Source: Candidatus Hydrogenedentota bacterium
GTDB taxonomy: Bacteria; Hydrogenedentota; Hydrogenedentia; Hydrogenedentales; SLHB01
Assembly: GCA_029262095.1 (NCBI GenBank)
Contig: JAJDAB010000205.1
Span: 1-24,941 of the forward strand
Direction: 5' to 3'
Length of the DNA stretch: 24,941 nucleotides
The notes beneath the pieces were generated by a model, which did not search any database, was not told the DNA's origin, and saw only the letters and a list, made by a program, of their open reading frames with translations. Positions 8,355 to 15,804 of this stretch are shown here, piece after piece; within the stretch, counting starts at the first letter, position 1; each line of letters begins with the position of its first letter. Made by a program: the position numbers and the translations under genes.

Positions 8355-8896
8355 AACGGACATTCGGTGAAGCGGCGGTCGAGGTAACCGAAGGCGACAT
8401 CACTGAGCAAGAGGTCGATGCAATCGTAAACGCCGCCAACTCCACGTTACTCGGCGGCGGCGGAGTGGATGGCGCGATACATCGCGCAGGCGGCCCGGCG
8501 ATTCTGGCTGAATGTAAAACACTCGGCGGGTGCAAAACCGGCGATGCGAAAATCACCACCGGCGGCAACCTGCCAGCAAACCATGTCATACATACCGCCG
8601 GACCGGTGTATCGGGATGGAAAAAGCGGTGAATCCGAATTCTTGGCAAGCTGCCATACGCGAAGCCTGGCGATCGTGCGCGAATACAAACTACGCACAAT
8701 CGCATTTCCTGCGATCAGTTGCGGTGTATATGGCTATCCGATTCCGGATGCTGCACGAATTGCCATGAGAACCGTCGTCAAAGAACTGGAACAACACGGT
8801 GGAATCGATCTGGTGCGCTTCGTATTGTTCGACAGGCCCACATATGCCGAGTTCGCACGTGCTCTTGAGAGCGTTCGCGGCACCAACGGGTCATGA
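8351..8896 (+). CDS. Macrodomain protein (O-acetyl-ADP-ribose deacetylase type)
   Basis: A 181-residue stand-alone macrodomain. The ligand loops are clear: GDIT (15-18), VNAANSTLLGGGGVDGAIH (26-44) and PAISCGVYGYP. These are the signatures of MacroD/YmdB-type enzymes that hydrolyse O-acetyl-ADP-ribose or remove mono-ADP-ribose from proteins. It is cytoplasmic and lacks a signal peptide. It is the last gene of the operon that starts at 5032, joined to PilZ by an ATGA overlap. No ADP-ribosyltransferase or sirtuin is nearby to name a substrate. Confidence 0.92.
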   Translation: MKRTFGEAAVEVTEGDITEQEVDAIVNAANSTLLGGGGVDGAIHRAGGPAILAECKTLGGCKTGDAKITTGGNLPANHVIHTAGPVYRDGKSGESEFLASCHTRSLAIVREYKLRTIAFPAISCGVYGYPIPDAARIAMRTVVKELEQHGGIDLVRFVLFDRPTYAEFARALESVRGTNGS

Positions 8897-9023
8897 GTTC
8901 GCACCGGCCGTAGTGACTCGGTACAATTCGGGTCCACCACAAATTCGAGCCACACAAATCACAGTCGCTTGACGAATACAATAAACACAGCAATTTGGCG
9001 ACCGAATCGATCCTACATAGGAT

Positions 9024-9030
9024 AAGAGGA
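9024..9030 (+). promoter_or_regulatory. Shine-Dalgarno site of the PQQ-propeller gene
   Basis: AAGAGGA lies 5 nt before ATG 9036 and supports that start. A small inverted repeat (ATCCTA, 2-nt loop, TAGGAT; 9010-9023) sits directly upstream. TTGACG at 8969-8974 could be a -35 box, but no matching -10 is convincing. Confidence 0.6.
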
Positions 9031-9035
9031 AAATC

Positions 9036-10787
9036 ATGACTGAAGAAACGGGCCATTCCGAAAACAATCCCGGAGACGCCGAGGCAACTGATCCAAGCGC
9101 ACGCGTATGGCCGGGGCCGCGCATGTGGTTTGCCGTCCTCGTGATTGCGGGCGTGCTAGGTGCATTCATCTATTCGGCGCAGGCGTCGTCATTGCTGGAA
9201 AACGCTGCTGGGTATTTTCTTGCTCCACTCGCGGGTCTCTTGTTGTTGATCATCTGGTGGTTAGTTTCCAGGGGAGTGCCCATGCGGGACCGGATGATTG
9301 GCCTGGTTGTTTTTCTAGCAGCGTTCGGATTCATCATCGCAACCCACGGCCCGAATGCCGTGTACATGAGCTCCCGTGTATTACCGATTTTGATGACAAG
9401 CGTCATCGCCGCATTACTTTTCACCTCGCGCATGCCATGGCCGTCTCGCCGGATGGCCGCGCTTGTATCCGTTATCGGATGTGTCGCGCTTTTCGCCGCG
9501 ATTCGTCTGGATAGCGTCGCGGGCGATCTTTCCCCAAACATGTCCTGGCGTTGGAGCCCGCCCGCCGAAGCCATCTGGGACGGCGCGATCGTGAACCCAG
9601 GAAAGACAGCCGCCGTGCCGGCGAAAGCAGGCCCAGGCGACTGGCCGGCCTTCCGTGGTCCGAACCGCGATAGCCATACACCAGGCGCAACGTTCGCAAC
9701 GGACTGGGACACAAACCCGCCGACGGAAGTTTGGCGGCAGCCCATCGGACTTGGTTGGTCTTCGTTTGCCGTGGCGGGCGATTACATCTTCACTCAGGAA
9801 CAGCGCGATCAAAGCGAGTTAGTGGTCTGCTATGACGCGCGCACCGGCGAAGAGATTTGGATCAACGAGATTCAAGGACGGTTTAGCGATGGCACTGGCG
9901 ACGGCCCGCGCGCGACGCCGACGTTCCTGGACGGGAAACTGTATGCGCAAGGCGCGTTGGGCGAATTGCAATGTTTCGACGCAGCCACGGGCGATGTTCA
10001 TTGGTCAACCGATTTGAAAGAAGACACCGGCGCGAATGTACCGGAGTGGGGCTTTTCGAGTTCTCCCCTCATTGTGGACGATCTGCTCATCGTATTCGCC
10101 GCGGGACCGAACGAAAAAGGGGTCGCCGCGTATAATATTGCCGATGGCGATTTAGCTTGGTGCGGCGGTAAAGGAACCCACGGCTACTCATCCATACACC
10201 TCGCAAACTTCGCCGACACGGAACAGGTCATCGTCACCAGCGATATTGGCGTGCAGTCGCTCGTGCCTGGCGATGGCGAAGTATTGTGGGAACACGAGTG
10301 GCCGATCCGGATGAACCCGCGCTGCGTGCAGCCAATTATCCCGGATGGCGATGCCGTGCTTATCGGCACCGCGGGCGGCCAAGGCACGCGCCGCGTCAAC
10401 ATCGCGAAAACCGGCGAAGGGTGGGCCGTAGAGGAACAGTGGACGAACAAGAAGTTCAAGCCGTACTTCAACGACTCCATCTTTTTCGATGGCAACTGCT
10501 ACGGTTTCGATGGCAACCGACTCATGTGCATTGACGCGGCGACCGGCGATATCCGCTGGAAGGGCGAACGGTACGGCGGGCAAGTCCTGTTTCTCCCCGA
10601 TATGAAAATGCTGCTCGTCCTGAGTGAAAAAGGCGAAGTCGTCCTGATCGACTCATCACCGGATGAGGCGAATGTCGTTGCACGGTTCCAAGCCATCAAC
10701 GGCAAGACGTGGAATCATCCCGTCATTGCAAACGGCAAACTGTTCGTCCGTAACGCTGCCGAAGCGGCGTGTTACGAACTGCCGTAA
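9036..10787 (+). CDS. PQQ-like beta-propeller protein with N-terminal membrane domain
   Basis: A 583-residue membrane-anchored propeller protein. A short polar N-terminus is followed by five predicted helices (about 30-50, 57-78, 86-103, 113-131, 139-157), then a large soluble domain from about 200. That domain opens with GDWPAFRGPNRD, an entry motif I associate with PQQ-like proteins of Planctomycetota and relatives. PQQ-type repeats follow, for example VVCYDARTGEEIWINE, LQCFDAATGDVHWST and LMCIDAATGDIRWKG. The propeller probably faces the periplasm. No cofactor-binding or dehydrogenase residues are evident, so a scaffolding or binding role (as in BamB) is as likely as catalysis. It is probably a separate transcription unit: a 139-nt gap precedes it and it has its own strong ribosome site. 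Confidence 0.85.
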   Translation: MTEETGHSENNPGDAEATDPSARVWPGPRMWFAVLVIAGVLGAFIYSAQASSLLENAAGYFLAPLAGLLLLIIWWLVSRGVPMRDRMIGLVVFLAAFGFIIATHGPNAVYMSSRVLPILMTSVIAALLFTSRMPWPSRRMAALVSVIGCVALFAAIRLDSVAGDLSPNMSWRWSPPAEAIWDGAIVNPGKTAAVPAKAGPGDWPAFRGPNRDSHTPGATFATDWDTNPPTEVWRQPIGLGWSSFAVAGDYIFTQEQRDQSELVVCYDARTGEEIWINEIQGRFSDGTGDGPRATPTFLDGKLYAQGALGELQCFDAATGDVHWSTDLKEDTGANVPEWGFSSSPLIVDDLLIVFAAGPNEKGVAAYNIADGDLAWCGGKGTHGYSSIHLANFADTEQVIVTSDIGVQSLVPGDGEVLWEHEWPIRMNPRCVQPIIPDGDAVLIGTAGGQGTRRVNIAKTGEGWAVEEQWTNKKFKPYFNDSIFFDGNCYGFDGNRLMCIDAATGDIRWKGERYGGQVLFLPDMKMLLVLSEKGEVVLIDSSPDEANVVARFQAINGKTWNHPVIANGKLFVRNAAEAACYELP

Positions 10788-10791
10788 CATT

Positions 10792-10839
10792 TGTTTCGAA
10801 ACATGCTGCTTTTCACAATGCTCCCCCTTTGAAGGGGGA
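10792..10839. repeat. Palindrome and G/C hairpin between the propeller and GDPD genes
   Basis: Two dyads follow the propeller stop. 10792-10803 is a perfect 12-bp palindrome (TGTTTCGAAACA). 10822-10839 is a perfect 8-bp hairpin (TCCCCCTT, TG loop, AAGGGGGA), followed by another G-run. Neither is followed by a T-run, so termination is possible but unproven. The hairpin ends 39 nt before the GDPD start. Confidence 0.5.
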
Positions 10840-10878
10840 CGGGGGGATGTACGCCCCAAGACTTGGATTAGTTCTCGG

Positions 10879-11715
10879 ATGGTACCTAAACTGAATACAA
10901 ATCGACAACGATCACTGAAGGGCATCGCGGCAGCGATCTTAGTCTTCGCCTACACCGGAACCTCAACCGCCACGCAAGCATGCGCCCATCGCGGCGACGT
11001 AGAAAGCGCGCCTGAAAATACAATTCCCGCGCTAGTAGCCGCAGTGGAGGAAGGCGCGCACCAAATAGAATTTGATGTCGCGCTCACGTCAGACGGCCGC
11101 CTCATCCTCATGCACGATCTCACCCTCAACCGCACAACAAATGGTACAGGTAAGCCAGGCGATTTGACGTTCGCGGAAATTCGCGCGCTCGACGCCGGAA
11201 GCTGGTATGACGCGCGATTCGCTGGCGCTCAAGTGCCGACGCTCGAAGAGGCGCTGTCCGTCATCCCCGAATCCATCCTATGCAACGTTCACCTCAAAGG
11301 AGGACCCGAACTCGCGAAAGCCGCCGCCAGGGAAATCGATCGCCTCGGCCGGCTCGATCAGTGCTTTCTCGCGTGCACGATCGAACAGATTGAAGCCGCG
11401 CGCGCAGTGGTCCCTGGCATCCGGACCTGCAACATGACCCGCCAAACCGGCAACCGCGCGGCATACATCGCGAAGACCATCGAACTGAACTGCGAATTCA
11501 TCCAGCTTCATCAACGCGATGGTCACGAGGCATTGGCGGAGGAAGTTAAGCAATTGCATGCCGCCAACGTCACCGTCAATTGGTTTGGTGCAAACGACTC
11601 GGCGCTAATGCGGGTTCTGATCGAAGCGGGCGTCGATTACATCCTCACCGACAAACTGACGCTATGCCTCGACGAAATCCGAAAGACACTCAAAACAAAT
11701 ACAGCCTCAGATTGA
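10879..11715 (+). CDS. Secreted glycerophosphodiester phosphodiesterase family protein
   Basis: A 278-residue GDPD-family enzyme that would hydrolyse glycerophosphodiesters to glycerol 3-phosphate and an alcohol. A signal peptide is likely (basic start, hydrophobic 15-25, small residues to about 34). The catalytic set is in place: HRG (H37, R38), ENT (E46), EFD (E64, D66) and MHD (H79), as in the TIM-barrel GDPD family, and the C-terminus has the usual AGVDYILTDKL. ATG 10879 gives a sensible signal peptide; the frame is open further upstream, but that part runs into the propeller gene. No clear ribosome site is visible, so the start is moderately certain. Export suggests it degrades phospholipid head groups or teichoic-like polymers outside the cytoplasm. 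Confidence 0.86.
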   Translation: MVPKLNTNRQRSLKGIAAAILVFAYTGTSTATQACAHRGDVESAPENTIPALVAAVEEGAHQIEFDVALTSDGRLILMHDLTLNRTTNGTGKPGDLTFAEIRALDAGSWYDARFAGAQVPTLEEALSVIPESILCNVHLKGGPELAKAAAREIDRLGRLDQCFLACTIEQIEAARAVVPGIRTCNMTRQTGNRAAYIAKTIELNCEFIQLHQRDGHEALAEEVKQLHAANVTVNWFGANDSALMRVLIEAGVDYILTDKLTLCLDEIRKTLKTNTASD

Positions 11716-11745
11716 CACAAATAGTCGAACGCTAAGAATCACTTT

Positions 11746-11775
11746 ATCTGTGTTAATCCGTGTCCATCTGTGGCT
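11746..11775 (+). repeat. Three 10-nt degenerate units (ATCYGTG-type)
   Basis: Three consecutive 10-nt units read ATCTGTGTTA, ATCCGTGTCC and ATCTGTGGCT. They lie between the convergent GDPD and SGNH genes. A related sequence (ATCCGTGTC) occurs in the 14838-14938 repeat. I recall similar strings from intergenic regions of environmental bacterial genomes, but cannot confirm this here. Confidence 0.6.
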
Positions 11776-11794
11776 AATATTTCGTTCGCGAATG

Positions 11795-12463
11795 CTAGTC
11801 CCGAGGCTTCAAATACGGCTTCACAACCTCCGCCCAAACTGCGTAACCCGCTTTGGTCATATGCAACCCGTCGCCCAACAAGAAATCCTCGCGCGGCTTT
11901 CCGTCCTCGCCTAGCATCAGCGGGTCAATGTCGACAAACGCGAGCAGTTCATTCGACTCCGTTTCTTCCTGGACTAACGCATTCGCCCTCCGCATCTGAT
12001 CGACCAGTTTCCAGCGAGCAATACTCGGCTTGATAGCGATGTACACAATCTTGGTCTCAGGCAGCGCCGTATGCACTTTTGCGACAAACGCCTTGTAATC
12101 GTCAAACACCTGATCTGGACTCTTACCCGCCGCGATATCGTTATCCCCTGCATACAAAAACACAACATCGGGCTCATGCGGAATAACAATCCGATCAGCG
12201 AAATAGGTCGAGTCCGAGGTCTGCGACCCGCCAAAGCCCCGGTTAATCACGTCATGATCCGGAAACGATTCCTCCAATTTCCACATCACAATGCTCGAAC
12301 TGCCGACAAACAAATTGGCATGTTTCGGCGGAGGCGATTCCGCGTCTTTCTTTTCGAGCGCCGCAATCGCCGATTCCCAACGCACATGTGGCGACGCATC
12401 GTCGGCGAACGCGGGAATCGACAACACTGAAATCAGCGCGATCGCAGGAACGATTCTCAGCAT
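11795..12463 (-). CDS. Secreted SGNH/GDSL-type hydrolase
   Basis: A 222-residue SGNH-fold esterase or lipase with a signal peptide (MLRIVPAIALISVLSIPAFA, cleavage after A20). Block I is FVGSSSI (52-58), with Ser56 as likely nucleophile and Ser in place of the Asp of classical GDSL. Block II Gly is in FGGS (77-80). Block III is GDND (106-109) with the oxyanion Asn108. Block V DGLH supplies D198 and H201. The substrate is unknown; secreted members deacetylate polysaccharides or cleave esters. The start is ATG 12463, with GAGG 7 nt upstream; ATG 12478 would add five residues. The gene lies 16 nt after the acylase stop on the same strand, so the two are probably co-transcribed. Confidence 0.88.
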   Translation of the reverse strand: MLRIVPAIALISVLSIPAFADDASPHVRWESAIAALEKKDAESPPPKHANLFVGSSSIVMWKLEESFPDHDVINRGFGGSQTSDSTYFADRIVIPHEPDVVFLYAGDNDIAAGKSPDQVFDDYKAFVAKVHTALPETKIVYIAIKPSIARWKLVDQMRRANALVQEETESNELLAFVDIDPLMLGEDGKPREDFLLGDGLHMTKAGYAVWAEVVKPYLKPRD

Positions 12464-12479
12464 TGTGATACCTCGCATG

Positions 12480-14660
12480 CTACTTCCAATCCTCACCCGG
12501 TTTGTACTCCGCTAGCAGGTTCGCGCGAATGTCTTTTTCATCCATCCAGACTGGTTTCATTTCGCGTTTGGCGAGTAGCGGTGCTTGATCGTTGTAATGT
12601 GGCGACGACTCGTCTAAGGTCGCCGAACCGAACTGGTGGACGCTGGATGAATGGACGTTGCCTTCCTTATCCCATTCCGCGATCAGAATGTAGGTGTCGC
12701 CTGCACGTGCAGTCAAGGTCATGTCTTCTTCTTCCTTGCCATAGACGGCGTGGAGGATGTCCGGCCCGCCGCCAATGCCGATGTCGGCGTCGCCACGACG
12801 GATTCTGTTGATCTTCGACCACTCGACACCCACCGTACCGTGATCCGTCTTCAGTCTATTCGCAACGATCGCGAGCCGTTCCATCACTTTGTCGATGGGT
12901 GGCGGAGGCCCCTCGAACCCACTAAACAAAGGCTGTAGCGTCAACACCGCGACCGCTGCAGCGGTACTCTCGGGGTTGCACTGCAAATCCCAGTCACGTA
13001 ATAGGTCGACGGCTTCACGCACCGCAGCATCATCCGATTTCGGTTCGGCCAAGATCATTTTCAATGACTGACCGACAATCGAGTCCTTGGAAAAGTGCAT
13101 GTCGAATTTATAGGCAAAGAACTCATCACGCGTGATCGATTCATCAGCGCCCAATAGCTCCATGGCCCGCAGCGCGCGGTTGGTCATATGCGTTTCAATT
13201 CCGAACGTGGCTGAGAAATCCTTTGCATCCGGATCTTCCGGACCGATGGTTGTGTCGAAAGGTGTGTTGTTGCAGTTCTGAATGAACCCCGATTTCGGAT
13301 TGAACACTTTCGGAATCGCATCGAACGGCTCATAATCCGTCCAGAGTGTTTCGGAGATGTCGCCGGGGAGATACTGTTCCCAGTCGTAGCCCTCGACCCG
13401 TTTCGGCATCATGGCATTATAGATGTAGCCAATGTTGCCGTCCTTATCCGCATACCCGAAATTGAGCGAAGGCACTGCGCGCATCTTCACCGCGTCCATC
13501 CATTCGTTCATGTCAGTCGCTTTGCCTTCACGATAATATTGTTCGACGGCGCGAATGTCGCCCATCAACGTATAACGGATGGCATAGACCCCGTGCGGCG
13601 TCCGCATCACCGGGCCATGTACCGACCAAAGCAGTTCACGCTTCACTGGCATTGGCTGTTTCGCCTGAGGGCTGATCAAGACTTGTAGCGTCGCCTCGCC
13701 TTTTTCCAAGTCCAGCCATTCCCCATCAAATTTGTATTGGTCCGGATTGTCTGGGTTCATTTCCAGGACATATATGTCAGCGAGATCCGGGCTGTTGACC
13801 GTGTGCGCCCAACCTAGGTGCCTGTTGTGACCGTGCAAAATAACCGGCGTGCCCGGAAACGCGCCGCCGACAATATCCATACCCTCTTCGCTGACCATGT
13901 GCGCTTCGTACCAGGCCACCGGGCCGGTATACGGTTGATGCGAATTAATGTTGAGCCGCGTCCATCCATCCGCCGACCGACTTGGGGCAACGGCGAACGT
14001 ATTTGAACCGATGGGTGAATTGCGACGAATCATGTTGCCCGCAACTTCGAGCGCGGAAGCAAATGTCAGGTTTTCGAGCGAGGCCGTTTTGGTGGAGACT
14101 TCTCGCTTGCGTTCGTTGGCATTCAATTCGAGCACCGAGCTGTCGAGGCCATAGAAGAACGGTCCTTTGAACACGAACCCCGCGACAACATCCTTACCCG
14201 TGAACGGCATCAGTTTTGTATACGCTTCATCTGGGTTCTTTGCCGCGAAGAAATTCAATCCTGCTGCATACGCTTCGCATACTTTTCGCGTCGCTGGGCT
14301 AAGATCGGTTTCGTATTTCTCGTCTATGTATTCCCATACTTTGAACAACTGCACGATGTAATCCGTAATCGCGCCGTCCATTCCCTGCACCGCACCGAGC
14401 TGGCCACGAGACTGGAGCAATGCCTCGATGATTGTCGCCATGTCGTCTTCGGCATGGGCGTAGGCCAAGCCGAACGACGCGTCGGCATCCGTCTTGCCGA
14501 ATATGTGCGGCACACCCCACGTATCACGAAGTATCTTGACGTCGTACTCGTCGCCCAAGGATAGGTATCCGCTCAGGTCGACGGCATCATCATTTGCAAG
14601 CGCAGGCGCGATGACTAACAGCGCAGCAAAAAGGACTGAATAGTGCATTGTGGGACGCAT
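12480..14660 (-). CDS. Penicillin acylase family Ntn-hydrolase (secreted)
   Basis: A 726-residue protein of the penicillin/aculeacin/N-acyl-homoserine-lactone acylase family, which cleaves amide-linked acyl groups. A signal peptide (about 1-22, ending APALA) directs it to the periplasm. Such proteins mature by self-cleavage before the nucleophile; here Ser219 in SPIGSNTFAV, followed by LNINSHQPYTGP (about 236-247), is the best candidate. The alpha chain would be about 23-218 and the beta chain 219-726. The oxyanion-region sequence GFPG-like GGAFPGTPVILHGHN and GWAHTV are also present. ATG 14660 is supported by GAGGGA (14666-14671) 5 nt upstream. The substrate (beta-lactam, lactone, lipopeptide or other) cannot be inferred. 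It is followed by the SGNH hydrolase and faces the WbqC cassette divergently. Confidence 0.92.
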   Translation of the reverse strand: MRPTMHYSVLFAALLVIAPALANDDAVDLSGYLSLGDEYDVKILRDTWGVPHIFGKTDADASFGLAYAHAEDDMATIIEALLQSRGQLGAVQGMDGAITDYIVQLFKVWEYIDEKYETDLSPATRKVCEAYAAGLNFFAAKNPDEAYTKLMPFTGKDVVAGFVFKGPFFYGLDSSVLELNANERKREVSTKTASLENLTFASALEVAGNMIRRNSPIGSNTFAVAPSRSADGWTRLNINSHQPYTGPVAWYEAHMVSEEGMDIVGGAFPGTPVILHGHNRHLGWAHTVNSPDLADIYVLEMNPDNPDQYKFDGEWLDLEKGEATLQVLISPQAKQPMPVKRELLWSVHGPVMRTPHGVYAIRYTLMGDIRAVEQYYREGKATDMNEWMDAVKMRAVPSLNFGYADKDGNIGYIYNAMMPKRVEGYDWEQYLPGDISETLWTDYEPFDAIPKVFNPKSGFIQNCNNTPFDTTIGPEDPDAKDFSATFGIETHMTNRALRAMELLGADESITRDEFFAYKFDMHFSKDSIVGQSLKMILAEPKSDDAAVREAVDLLRDWDLQCNPESTAAAVAVLTLQPLFSGFEGPPPPIDKVMERLAIVANRLKTDHGTVGVEWSKINRIRRGDADIGIGGGPDILHAVYGKEEEDMTLTARAGDTYILIAEWDKEGNVHSSSVHQFGSATLDESSPHYNDQAPLLAKREMKPVWMDEKDIRANLLAEYKPGEDWK

Positions 14661-14723
14661 GATTTTCCCTCAGCAGTTGGACCGCGCCCGCAGCGGCGGC
14701 GGCTCCCGGATTTAGGCCTCCAC

Positions 14724-14756
14724 GATAGCTTGAAACGCCCAGCCGGGCAAGCTATC
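14724..14756. repeat. Dyad upstream of the acylase gene
   Basis: GATAGCTT (14724-14731) pairs with AAGCTATC (14749-14756), and an inner GCCC/GGGC pair extends the hairpin. It ends 64 nt upstream of the acylase ATG on the other strand. It could be an operator, or a structured leader of the acylase transcript. Confidence 0.5.
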
Positions 14757-14798
14757 TACACAGGGCTATCGCATTGAAACTGCCAACAAAATATTCTG

Positions 14799-14822
14799 AC
14801 AGGATTACAGGATTGCCAGGAT
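14799..14822 (+). repeat. Tandem 8-nt units (ACAGGATT-type)
   Basis: Three consecutive 8-nt units read ACAGGATT, ACAGGATT and GCCAGGAT. They directly precede the 20-nt inverted-arm repeat and appear to be part of one repeat complex. Confidence 0.55.
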
Positions 14823-14837
14823 GGTGCTTCTCACATG

Positions 14838-14938
14838 GGTACGCGGATGACACGGATTTAGCGGGTAATCGTGGATCGGAAAACTATTCAGTAGACAGAA
14901 TCGGCGTTTATCTATTGTATCCGTGTCATCCGCGTACC
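14838..14938. repeat. Perfect 20-nt inverted repeat with 61-nt spacer
   Basis: The left arm 14838-14857 (GGTACGCGGATGACACGGAT) and right arm 14919-14938 are perfect reverse complements. With the neighbouring 8-nt units this looks like a small mobile or REP/MITE-like remnant. The right arm shares ATCCGTGTC with the 11746-11775 repeat. Confidence 0.7.
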
Positions 14939-15078
14939 ATATCTCTTTATCCTCCGTGCAAGTTGGGTTCCCGCCCAGGGCTATCTGCATGGCTTCTGCG
15001 TTCGTGCATTGGGTTGTAGTATAGTGCGCTCGGAAGTCAGCCAAATGGGGGACCGGCCGGGGGGCCGGTACAGTTTAC

Positions 15079-15804
15079 GTGGGGAAAACCGTCGCAATTG
15101 TTCAGTCGTGCTACGTACCGTGGAAAGGGTATTTCGACCTGATCCAATCTGCGGACGCGTTCGTATTGTACGACGACGTTCAATACACCCGGCGCGACTG
15201 GCGCAACCGCAACCGTATCAAGACCGCTGCGGGTCCACGCTGGCTCACGATTCCCGTGAACGTCAAAGGCCGTTATCACCAGCGTATCTGCGATGTAACG
15301 GTTAGCGATGCGGATTGGTCCGCGCACCATTGGGAATCTATACGACACGCATATGCACGTGCGCCGTTTTTCAATCGATACGCCGCGGAACTCGAATCGT
15401 TATATCGAGATTGTGGCGATACGTCTCTCTCCGCGATCAATGAACACTTCCTTCGTGCAATATGCGGATGGCTGGACATTACAACGCCCATTGCTCATTC
15501 GCACATTTTCGCTCTACCCGACGACCGGCAGGAACGGCTCATCGAGATGTGCCGCCAATTGAATGCAACCCGTTACCTATCCGGACCCAGCGCGAAGACG
15601 TACATCGACGAATCCCGATTCAATGACGCGGGAATCGAAGTCGTTTGGATGGACTACAGCGGTTACCCCGAATATCCGCAGTTGGTCGCCCCCTTCGTTC
15701 ACGAGGTCAGCACGTTGGATTTACTCCTGAACACCGGCACGGACGCGCGGCAATATATGAAATCGACCGCCACGCAACCGGCACAACGTGTGGCAGCGGT
15801 CTGA
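15079..15804 (+). CDS. WbqC-like family protein
   Basis: A 241-residue member of the WbqC-like family. The N-terminal KTVAIVQSCYVPWKGYFDLI, then DVQYTRRDWRNRNRIK and the internal LTIPVN are the family's recognisable stretches. Biochemical function is not established; members are frequent in O-antigen, capsule and other surface-glycan clusters. GTG 15079 is the only plausible start because the conserved motif begins three residues later; no good ribosome site precedes it, so initiation may be weak or leaderless. It opens a six-gene cassette: its TGA overlaps the next ATG by 1 nt. The neighbours point to a sugar-modification role. Confidence 0.82.
   Translation: MGKTVAIVQSCYVPWKGYFDLIQSADAFVLYDDVQYTRRDWRNRNRIKTAAGPRWLTIPVNVKGRYHQRICDVTVSDADWSAHHWESIRHAYARAPFFNRYAAELESLYRDCGDTSLSAINEHFLRAICGWLDITTPIAHSHIFALPDDRQERLIEMCRQLNATRYLSGPSAKTYIDESRFNDAGIEVVWMDYSGYPEYPQLVAPFVHEVSTLDLLLNTGTDARQYMKSTATQPAQRVAAV

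Larger units (their letters stand above)
14661..15078. other. Gene-free gap between divergent units
   Basis: This 418-nt gap separates the divergent acylase and WbqC genes, so promoters for both should lie here. I find no convincing ORF. It holds a dyad (14724-14756), a run of 8-nt units (14799-14822) and a pair of 20-nt inverted arms (14838-14938). TATAGT at 15020-15025 resembles a -10 box for the cassette but lacks a good -35. Confidence 0.6.

Noticed and set aside
15020..15025. TATAGT as -10 box of the glycan cassette
   Set aside because: No good -35 at the right spacing, so I do not call a promoter.
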